A DNA stretch of 6,244 nucleotides from JAEUKA01 sp035340095 (lineage in GTDB: Bacteria > Myxococcota_A > Polyangia > Palsa-1104 > JAEUJZ01). The stretch covers positions 1 through 6,244 of the forward strand of contig DAORGN010000251.1 in assembly GCA_035340095.1 (NCBI GenBank), read 5' to 3'. Position numbers and translations under genes: made by a program. This document shows, in pieces, positions 1-5,330 of the stretch. The notes below the pieces were generated by a model that saw nothing but the letters and a program-made list of their open reading frames with translations, searched no databases and was not told where the DNA came from. The number at the start of each line of letters is the position of its first letter. The first letter of the stretch is position 1.

Positions 1-310
1 CCAGAAACAACCCGAACGTCGATATCGTCGTAAAGATCGTCAGCCGCCGAATCAGTTCGATGAAAAAACCGACGAGCAGGGTCAGCAGCACCGTCAGGTA
101 TTTGGCCGCGCGCAAAGGTCCGCGCAGGTTCCACAGCGTTTCCGACAGGTGATCGCGCAGCAGGTATTCGACCAGCGCCGATCCAGCAAACACCGACGCA
201 GTAAGCACAACGAGCCCAAACGTCGCCCAGCGCAAGTGATCGAGCGCCCCCGCAGGCCGATCCGCCCGCAGGTAGCGCGCCGCAACCAGCAGCTCGAACT
301 GAAGCTTCAC
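1..310 (-). CDS. LolC/LolE-like ABC transporter permease, N-terminal part (runs off the left edge)
   Basis: The reading frame is open from a GTG at 310 down to the window edge, giving 103 codons of the N-terminus. The GTG overlaps the lysS stop (GTGA), which suggests translational coupling. Residues 5-18 (FELLVAARYLRADR) match the start of LolC/LolE-type permeases, the inner-membrane part of the ABC machine that releases lipoproteins toward the outer membrane. Residues 89-103 (RLTIFTTISTFGLFL) resemble the point where the first helix of that family begins. Between them lie about 70 residues with two hydrophobic stretches (roughly 28-51 and 71-87), which the usual family layout lacks. The family call is from memory of the consensus and only the N-terminus is visible. 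It could instead be another FtsX-type permease or an unrelated membrane protein. That a membrane protein is encoded here is much surer than which one. Confidence 0.6.
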   Translation of the reverse strand, partial: MKLQFELLVAARYLRADRPAGALDHLRWATFGLVVLTASVFAGSALVEYLLRDHLSETLWNLRGPLRAAKYLTVLLTLLVGFFIELIRRLTIFTTISTFGLFL

Positions 311-1926
311 TTGCTCTCGCTCTCGCTCGGTGCCACAAGCTCGGGACGAAGCTGCGGGAAGGGAATCACGTCGCGAATCGAAGCACTGTTGGTGAGCAGC
401 ATGACCAGGCGGTCGATGCCGATGCCCTCACCCGCCGTCGGAGGCATCCCGTATTCGAGCGCGCGACAGAAGTCTTCGTCGTAGTCCATCGCTTCCTGAT
501 CACCGTGCGCTTTGCTTGCGACTTGATCGGTGAAGCGGCTGCGCTGGTCGTCGGGATCGTTTAGCTCGGAAAAGGCGTTGGCGAACTCTTTGCCGATGCA
601 GAAAAATTCGAAGCGGTCGACAAAGCGCGGATCGCGGTCGTTTTTGCGCGAAAGCGGCGACACTTCCGTCGGAAATTGACAGACAAAGGTCGGCTGCACG
701 AGCGACTTTTCGACAAACTCTTCAAACAGCGCGACGAGCGCATGTCCGTAGCCTGTGGGCGCTTTTTCACCGAGCACCGACTTCGCATAGCCCGGCAGCG
801 CAGCGTATTCCGCATCGCTACAAGGCCCATCAGCAATCGGCGCATCGGGGCGCGCTTCTTTGACAAGCTGTCGCATCGTCGCCCGACGGAACGGATGGCA
901 CAGGTTCACACCTTTGTGTTCTTGATAGTCGATCGTCGTCGAGCCGTTCACCGCTTGGCAGACCCGCTCGATGAGCTGTTCGGTCAAATCCATCAGGTCT
1001 TCATACGTCGCGTAGGCCTGATAGAACTCGATCGACGTGAACTCCGGGTTGTGGAAACGCGACAGACCTTCGTTGCGGAAAATGCGGCCAATTTCATAGA
1101 CCCGATCGATTCCACCGACGACGAGCCGCTTCAGATCCAGCTCCGTCGCAATCCGCAGATACAGGTCCAGATCGAGCGCATTGTGATGGGTCCGGAACGG
1201 TCGCGCCGCAGCCCCACCGTTTGTCGACAAGAGCATCCGGGTATCACACTCGACGTAGCCGCGATCGTCGAAGAAGCGACGAATTTCGCGCACAATCAGC
1301 GCCCGCTTGCGAAACACGTCGGCGACTTCGGGATGGACAATCATGTCAGCGTAACGCTGCCGATATCGCCAGTCTTCGTCGCTGACTTTCGGTCCGTCTT
1401 GCAGCGCTTTGCCCGGAAGTGGCCGCACCGCTTTGCTCAAAAGACGCAGTTTTTCGACCCGCAGCGCCCGCTTTTCTTTGCGCGTCTTGAACAGCGGACC
1501 CGACGACAGCACAAAATCGCCAAGCTGAAGCTGATTCGACAGCGCAAACGATTCGGCCTCGTCGGCTTTCAAATACAGCTGAAGCATCGCGCCCCGGTCG
1601 CCTCGGATGAACAGGAACTTGGCCTTGCCCATCTCGTTGACTTGGAGCAAACGACCGGCGACGCAGTAACGCGGTGCATCGGCGGTCAGCTCGTTTTCGT
1701 GCGGCAGCTTGGCGACGTCTTCGGGTTGGCTCGCCGGCAGATCGAAAATCTGGTGCGTCGGCGAAACATCGTTGGCAAATGGATTGACACCTTGGCTGCG
1801 CAGGCTCGCGATGGCGCGGCGGCGCTCCTCCATCTGTCCTTCGAGGTCACTGTTCGATGAAGCGGCAGGCGAAGCAGTCTGGCTCGGCGCCGTCTTGGCA
1901 GCCGGAGAGGTAGGCTTTTGCGTCAT
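307..1926 (-). CDS. lysS: Lysyl-tRNA synthetase, class II (LysRS)
   Basis: This cytoplasmic enzyme joins lysine to tRNA(Lys) using ATP. The 539 residues comprise an Ala/Ser/Pro/Thr-rich tail (1-30), an OB-fold anticodon-binding domain (about 85-165) and the class II catalytic core (about 185-530). Visible signatures are motif 2 FRNEG (283-287) with HNPEFT (292-297), the lysine-pocket block FANAFSELND (448-457), and motif 3 GIGIDRLVML (501-510) with Arg506. Expected lysine-binding residues Glu262, Tyr302, Asn450, Phe452 and Glu454 are present. Motif 1 reads ECDTRML, so Arg230 stands where the class has its invariant proline. Most LysRS are about 500 residues, and the extra length is the N-terminal tail. 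An alternative start is Met32 (codon at 1833), just before the conserved EERRRAIASLRSQG. The gene lies 7 bp downstream of the GNAT gene and overlaps the permease, so it is probably mid-operon. Confidence 0.97.
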   Translation of the reverse strand: MTQKPTSPAAKTAPSQTASPAASSNSDLEGQMEERRRAIASLRSQGVNPFANDVSPTHQIFDLPASQPEDVAKLPHENELTADAPRYCVAGRLLQVNEMGKAKFLFIRGDRGAMLQLYLKADEAESFALSNQLQLGDFVLSSGPLFKTRKEKRALRVEKLRLLSKAVRPLPGKALQDGPKVSDEDWRYRQRYADMIVHPEVADVFRKRALIVREIRRFFDDRGYVECDTRMLLSTNGGAAARPFRTHHNALDLDLYLRIATELDLKRLVVGGIDRVYEIGRIFRNEGLSRFHNPEFTSIEFYQAYATYEDLMDLTEQLIERVCQAVNGSTTIDYQEHKGVNLCHPFRRATMRQLVKEARPDAPIADGPCSDAEYAALPGYAKSVLGEKAPTGYGHALVALFEEFVEKSLVQPTFVCQFPTEVSPLSRKNDRDPRFVDRFEFFCIGKEFANAFSELNDPDDQRSRFTDQVASKAHGDQEAMDYDEDFCRALEYGMPPTAGEGIGIDRLVMLLTNSASIRDVIPFPQLRPELVAPSESESK

Positions 1927-1933
1927 GGGGCGC

Positions 1934-2470
1934 CTACTCTACCTCATCCGTGCGCAGGCGCGAATAGAGCATCACGTCGAGGTGTTGCCCGTCTTTGAAC
2001 GCCTGTTTGCGCAGCCGCCCCTCGAAGCTGTATCCGCACTTTTCCAGCACGCGCGCCGACGACACATTCCAGGCAAACACGCCTGCTTCGACGCGAAACA
2101 GCGAAAGCTCATCGAATGCGTAGCGCGTCACCGCTTTGACCGCTTCGGTCATCACACCGCGGCCCCAGTACGGCTCTGCGAGCCAGTAACCAATCTCGGC
2201 GGTGTCTCGATACACCGGATCTTTGTCGAGCCGGTGCACCCCGATTCCGCCCACCGCGTGCTCGTCGATGACGATCGCAAAGACGTGCTGGGGCGCGGGC
2301 AAGCTGGCCGCGTGCGCCACCCAGCGTTCGGCATCCTTCACCGTGTAGGGGTGAGGAAAGCCGTCGCGCAGATTCAGCCAGATGTGTCTGTTGTTGGCGT
2401 GACGGGCCAGCGACTCCACGTCACCCGCAACAAACGGACGGAGTGTCAGCTTGGACAGGTGCAAAATCAT
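1934..2470 (-). CDS. GNAT-family N-acetyltransferase, RimJ/RimL type
   Basis: The 178-residue protein is a single GNAT domain of the RimJ/RimL (Acetyltransf_3) kind, which moves acetyl from acetyl-CoA to an amino group. It opens with the typical LTLRPFVAGDVESLARHANN (8-27). Strand beta4 is AVGGIGVHRL (72-81). AEIGYWLAEPYWGRGVMTEA (91-110) includes the acetyl-CoA pyrophosphate loop of the R-G-x-G/A kind. The last motif is WNVSSARVLEKCGYSFEGRL (134-153), whose Asn, Ser and Gly-Tyr positions are typical of the family. The substrate cannot be read from sequence: relatives acetylate ribosomal protein N-termini, antibiotics or small amines. The protein should be cytoplasmic, with no signal peptide. 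It is the first gene of the minus-strand cluster, directly upstream of lysS. No strong Shine-Dalgarno sequence precedes the ATG at 2470. Confidence 0.9.
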   Translation of the reverse strand: MILHLSKLTLRPFVAGDVESLARHANNRHIWLNLRDGFPHPYTVKDAERWVAHAASLPAPQHVFAIVIDEHAVGGIGVHRLDKDPVYRDTAEIGYWLAEPYWGRGVMTEAVKAVTRYAFDELSLFRVEAGVFAWNVSSARVLEKCGYSFEGRLRKQAFKDGQHLDVMLYSRLRTDEVE

Positions 2471-2526
2471 GATGTAGTCAGTCTAGCGTAACCAAAGTTG
2501 TCGAAACGGAAGGGAAACTGCCCAAT
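2471..2526. promoter_or_regulatory. Divergent intergenic region between the GNAT gene and murJ
   Basis: These 56 bases separate two divergent genes, so promoters for both the minus-strand GNAT-lysS-permease cluster and murJ should lie here or slightly inside the genes. I could not pick a convincing -35/-10 pair on either strand. On the plus strand a purine-rich GGAAGGGA at 2508-2515 is the likely murJ ribosome-binding site, though its 11-base spacing to the ATG is long. The call rests on gene orientation rather than on promoter motifs. Confidence 0.4.
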
Positions 2527-4188
2527 ATGAGCGATTCTGCCTCGCCCGCGCCGTCAACGCCGCCCTCTGCTGCATCGGGGAAAAGCAAGATGGCGCAGAC
2601 CGCGCTGCTTCTGTCTTTGGCGACGCTGTTTTCGCGTGTGCTGGGACTTGTCCGCGAGCAGGTCTTTGCGGCGCTGCTCGGAGCGGGTTTTTTTGGCGAT
2701 GCATTTACGATCGCGTTCCGTTTGCCGAACCTGCTGCGCGATCTGTTTGCCGAAGGCGCGCTGTCGGCTGCGTTTCAACCGGCGTTTCAGGCGGCGCGCA
2801 AACAAGAGGGTCACGCTGCGGCGCAGCGGCTGGCCCAGCTTGTGGCGACGTGTTTGATCGTGGTCGTCGGGCTGATCACGCTGCTGGGAGTTTGGTTTTC
2901 CCCCGAAATGGTCGGGCACTGGGCGCAGGGTTTTGCCAGCACCCCCGGCAAAGCCGAGCTGACCGTACTGCTGACACGAATCATGATGCCGTTTCTTTTG
3001 CTGGTGTCGCTCGCGGCGCTGGCGATGGGAATGTTAAATGCCGAGCAGCGCTTTACCCCGCCGGCGCTGGCTCCCGCGCTGTTCAACTTGGCGACGGTGG
3101 CGACTGGTCTTGGACTGTGGTTTGTGGGAATTGGCCGATCCAAAACCGCAGCGGTTGCGTGGGCGGTGGCGACGCTGTGTGGCGGCGGACTTCAGCTTGG
3201 ACTTCAGCTTGTTCCGCTTTGGCGCAGCGGCTACCGATTCCGGCTCGCTTGGGATTTGTCTGATCCGCGGCTCAAAGCGGTGCTGTGGGCGATGGCGCCA
3301 GCGACGATTGGCCTGATGGCGACGCAAGTGAACATTTACATCAGCTCGCGCTTTGCATCGACGGAACCGGGGGCGGCAAGCTGGCTGTATTACGCCTTTC
3401 GGCTGCTCCAGATGCCGATCGGAATGTTCGGTGTTGCCGTCGGAACTGTTGCCCTCCAGCGCGCCGCCGATGCGGTCAGTGAAGCCGACTTCCGCGTTGC
3501 AATGGACGGAGTGCGCGACACCCTGCACCGCGGTCTGCGTCTGGTGACGTTCTATTCTCTGCCCACTGCGGTTGCATTCTTTGTGCTCGCGGAACCCATC
3601 ATCGCCATCATTTATCAGCGCGGCGCCTTCAGCGCAGAAGACACCGTGGCGACGGCAGAAGCGCTCAAATACTACTCGTTGGGACTGCTTTTTTATTCGG
3701 CAGTCAAAGTCGTGGTGCCGATCTTTTATTCGCTCAAGCTCGCGCGGTTTGCGGTGATGTCGACCGTGCTGACCGTGACCGGGAGCGTGCTTGTGAATCT
3801 GTTTTTGCACCCCCGCTTTGGCTTCCGGATTTTGGCGTTGTCGACGAGCATAGGCGCGGCGATAAACTTTCTGTTTCTGGTCGTGGTGTTTCGCGCCCGC
3901 TACGGACAGCTCTTTTCACAAACACTTCAGCTTGGGCTTCTGCGCATGCTGGTCGCGTCGGTGGCGATGGGCGCGGTGCTGTGGATTCTGACGCCGCTTC
4001 TGCTGGGCGATGCCGCACATGCAGCCGCATATTCCCAAGGTCCGCAGCATGTCTCGCTGTTGCGCGCGCTTCTGGGCTTTTCGGTTCTGTGCGGAATCGG
4101 GGGCGGCAGCTACGCTTTTCTGGGCTGGCTGTTCCGCCTGGAAGAAGTCGACCACGTCCTCTCCGCCGTCCGACGCCGCATCCGCTAG
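2527..4188 (+). CDS. murJ: Lipid II flippase MurJ (MviN family)
   Basis: MurJ sits in the inner membrane and flips the peptidoglycan precursor lipid II from the cytoplasmic to the periplasmic face. The 553-residue protein shows about 14 hydrophobic segments from residue 25 to 535. The diagnostic N-terminal block is complete: SRVLGLVREQV (36-46), GDAF (57-60), and RLPNLLRDLFAEGALSAAF (65-83). The central-cavity charges expected from E. coli MurJ are present as Arg37, Arg43, Asp58 and Arg71, and Arg292 in YYAFRLLQMPIGMFGVAVGT (288-307) matches E. coli Arg270. In that stretch Phe291 replaces the Asp common before this Arg. A Ser/Ala/Pro-rich tail of about 21 residues precedes the conserved part. 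Met22 (codon at 2590) is an alternative start, but the ATG at 2527 has the better purine-rich upstream sequence. The gene appears to be transcribed alone, away from the lysS cluster. Confidence 0.97.
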   Translation: MSDSASPAPSTPPSAASGKSKMAQTALLLSLATLFSRVLGLVREQVFAALLGAGFFGDAFTIAFRLPNLLRDLFAEGALSAAFQPAFQAARKQEGHAAAQRLAQLVATCLIVVVGLITLLGVWFSPEMVGHWAQGFASTPGKAELTVLLTRIMMPFLLLVSLAALAMGMLNAEQRFTPPALAPALFNLATVATGLGLWFVGIGRSKTAAVAWAVATLCGGGLQLGLQLVPLWRSGYRFRLAWDLSDPRLKAVLWAMAPATIGLMATQVNIYISSRFASTEPGAASWLYYAFRLLQMPIGMFGVAVGTVALQRAADAVSEADFRVAMDGVRDTLHRGLRLVTFYSLPTAVAFFVLAEPIIAIIYQRGAFSAEDTVATAEALKYYSLGLLFYSAVKVVVPIFYSLKLARFAVMSTVLTVTGSVLVNLFLHPRFGFRILALSTSIGAAINFLFLVVVFRARYGQLFSQTLQLGLLRMLVASVAMGAVLWILTPLLLGDAAHAAAYSQGPQHVSLLRALLGFSVLCGIGGGSYAFLGWLFRLEEVDHVLSAVRRRIR

Positions 4189-4306
4189 TCCGATCAGGAA
4201 TACGCGCGGACAGACTTCCCTACAGATCAGCCGCAGACTCTGTTTTTGAAAAAGTGACGTTGCGTTGCAATCGGATGGCAGAGCGCTGTCTCTATGCCAA
4301 CAGAAG

Positions 4307-4330
4307 TTCCGGTGATTCGGAATGGTTCCG
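4307..4330. repeat. Alternating inverted repeats TTCCG / CGGAA / TTCCG, possible operator
   Basis: Three pentamers alternate in orientation: TTCCG (4307-4311), CGGAA (4318-4322) and TTCCG (4326-4330). They form two overlapping perfect inverted repeats with 6-base and 3-base spacers. A further TTCCG lies at 4350-4354. They sit 40 to 63 bases before the dioxygenase start, where a transcription-factor site would be expected. CGGAATGGTTCCG could also form a small hairpin. Short arms can arise by chance, so the regulatory role is inference. Confidence 0.3.
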
Positions 4331-4358
4331 ATACAAACACCCACTCTGTTTCCGGCTT

Positions 4359-4363
4359 AGGAG
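4359..4363 (+). promoter_or_regulatory. Ribosome-binding site (AGGAG) of the dioxygenase gene
   Basis: AGGAG lies six bases before the ATG at 4370. It is the clearest Shine-Dalgarno sequence in the window and fixes the start of the Tat-signal protein, which agrees with the signal peptide beginning immediately after that ATG. Confidence 0.75.
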
Positions 4364-4369
4364 TCGACC

Positions 4370-5239
4370 ATGCACGGCATATCACGACGCAACGCACTTC
4401 GTACATTCGGCGGTTTGGGAGCCCTCTTCCTGTTCGGTTGCGGAGACAGCGGCACCACAGGCAACAGCGCGGACGGCAGCCAAAGCGGAGACAGCAGCGG
4501 TAGTTCTGGCAGCGACGGAAGCGTTGTTCTTTCGGGCGGCTTCGCGGTCGCGTCTGGAGCATTCCTAACCGGCAAAGACTACGGCAATCCGTTCGCCAGC
4601 GGAATTGGGACAACCTGCACAGCGTATGTCTCTTCCACCAAAGGACCGTGTCATTCCAATACCTATCTGCGCAAAGACATTTCCGACGGACTTGTCGGTC
4701 TGCCCACCCGTTTTGAACTGATGGTTGTCGATGCGTCGTGTAAGCCCGTCCCAAACGCGATCGTCGAAGTGTGGTACGCATCGCCCGCGGGAACGTACTC
4801 GAAAGCCGCGCAGACGATTGATGCGGGCACCGGGTACGGAGGCTCTCTGTCGGATCTGAATACGTCGTTTTGTACCGGCAATGATGCGACTGCGCTTGCG
4901 TCAAACTGGCTGCGCGGCTACCAAATCAGCGACGCCAGCGGCAGAGTCACCATCGACGGAATTTTCCCTGGTTGGTATTCCGGACGCACCAGCCACGTTC
5001 ACTTCATCGTGACGGCCAATGGGAAGACCTATGTGACCTCGCAGCTTTTGTTTGACGAAACGCTGACGACCGCGGTCTACACCAAACATCAGTCCTACAG
5101 CGCGCGTGGCAACAAAGACACCACCAACGCGAAAGACAACGTGGTGAACATGGGACTCCCAGTCGCATCGTCCATCATGTCGTTCAGCCAGCAAAATGAC
5201 GGCGCACTGGTCTGCACAAAAGCGATCACCATCGCGTAA
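4370..5239 (+). CDS. Exported intradiol ring-cleavage dioxygenase-like protein with Tat signal and possible lipobox
   Basis: The family uses non-haem Fe(III) to open catechol-type rings between the two hydroxyls. Of 289 residues, 1-24 form an export signal: the twin-arginine motif SRRNALR (5-11), a short hydrophobic stretch, then LFGC with Cys24 as a possible lipid-attachment site. A Gly/Ser/Asp linker (25-55) follows, then the catalytic domain (about 80-265). Landmarks are the RKDISDGLVGLP block (101-112), VDASCKPVPNAIVEVWY (120-136), NWLRGYQISDASGRV (179-193) and PGWYSGRTSHVHF (200-212). The iron ligands by family pattern are Tyr143, Tyr203, His209 and His211, and Arg206 matches the usual active-site Arg. 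Five cysteines (83, 94, 124, 168, 282) lie beyond the lipobox, fitting an oxidising compartment. The substrate is unknown. No aromatic-degradation genes or partner subunit lie beside it, so it probably acts alone in the periplasm or at the cell surface. An activity other than catechol cleavage is possible. Confidence 0.9.
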   Translation: MHGISRRNALRTFGGLGALFLFGCGDSGTTGNSADGSQSGDSSGSSGSDGSVVLSGGFAVASGAFLTGKDYGNPFASGIGTTCTAYVSSTKGPCHSNTYLRKDISDGLVGLPTRFELMVVDASCKPVPNAIVEVWYASPAGTYSKAAQTIDAGTGYGGSLSDLNTSFCTGNDATALASNWLRGYQISDASGRVTIDGIFPGWYSGRTSHVHFIVTANGKTYVTSQLLFDETLTTAVYTKHQSYSARGNKDTTNAKDNVVNMGLPVASSIMSFSQQNDGALVCTKAITIA

Positions 5240-5265
5240 GCCCATCCGTGGCGGCCTCTCAAATC

Positions 5266-5283
5266 ATCTGAAAGTCAGATTTT
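5266..5283 (+). terminator. Weak candidate rho-independent terminator after the dioxygenase gene
   Basis: ATCTGA (5266-5271) and TCAGAT (5275-5280) form a perfect six-base stem with an AAG loop, followed by a short T run (5280-5283). It lies 26 bases after the stop codon at 5239 and ahead of the next gene. The stem is short and AT-rich and the T run is brief, so termination may be partial. Confidence 0.4.
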
Positions 5284-5312
5284 CCCGTCAGACTCGGCAC
5301 GCAGCAGAGGTT

Positions 5313-5324
5313 GTAGTACACTAC
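5313..5324. repeat. Short inverted repeat GTAGT-AC-ACTAC just before the last gene
   Basis: Two perfect five-base arms around a two-base centre end six bases before the ATG at 5331. The position overlaps where a ribosome would bind, and no good Shine-Dalgarno sequence is visible (the nearest, AGAGG, is about 20 bases upstream). It could be an operator or a chance palindrome. Confidence 0.2.
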
Positions 5325-5330
5325 GGTGCC

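Larger units (their letters stand above)
4189..4369 (+). promoter_or_regulatory. Intergenic region upstream of the dioxygenase gene
   Basis: This 181-base gap between murJ and the next gene is more AT-rich in places than its flanks. It holds the alternating TTCCG/CGGAA inverted repeats listed separately and a TTTTTGAAAAA tract at 4243-4253. It ends in a good ribosome-binding site. No strong sigma-70 pair is visible. A very weak candidate is TTCCGG (4307-4312) with GATACA (4330-4335) at 17-base spacing. I see no clear murJ terminator and no RNA gene. Confidence 0.35.

Noticed and set aside
676..1860. Long plus-strand open frame (394 codons) opposite lysS
   Set aside because: It is antisense to a clear lysyl-tRNA synthetase, and its Arg/Gln/Phe-rich product has no recognisable domain. 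It is a by-product of codon bias in GC-rich DNA.
3034..3810. Minus-strand open frame (258 codons) opposite murJ
   Set aside because: The product is Arg/His/Gln-rich and lies wholly within murJ, whose conserved residues are all on the plus strand.
4243..4253. TTTTTGAAAAA as a murJ terminator
   Set aside because: The arms are only A and T with almost no loop, and no GC-rich stem precedes the T run. The upstream CAGACTCTG cannot form a hairpin because its loop would be one base.
4276..4291. Sigma-54-like promoter at TGGCAG
   Set aside because: The GG element is present but no GC element lies at the required spacing.
4227..4904. Minus-strand open frame spanning the gap and the start of the dioxygenase gene
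   Set aside because: Its composition is Arg/Cys-rich with no domain, and it overlaps the signal peptide and catalytic core of a convincing plus-strand gene.
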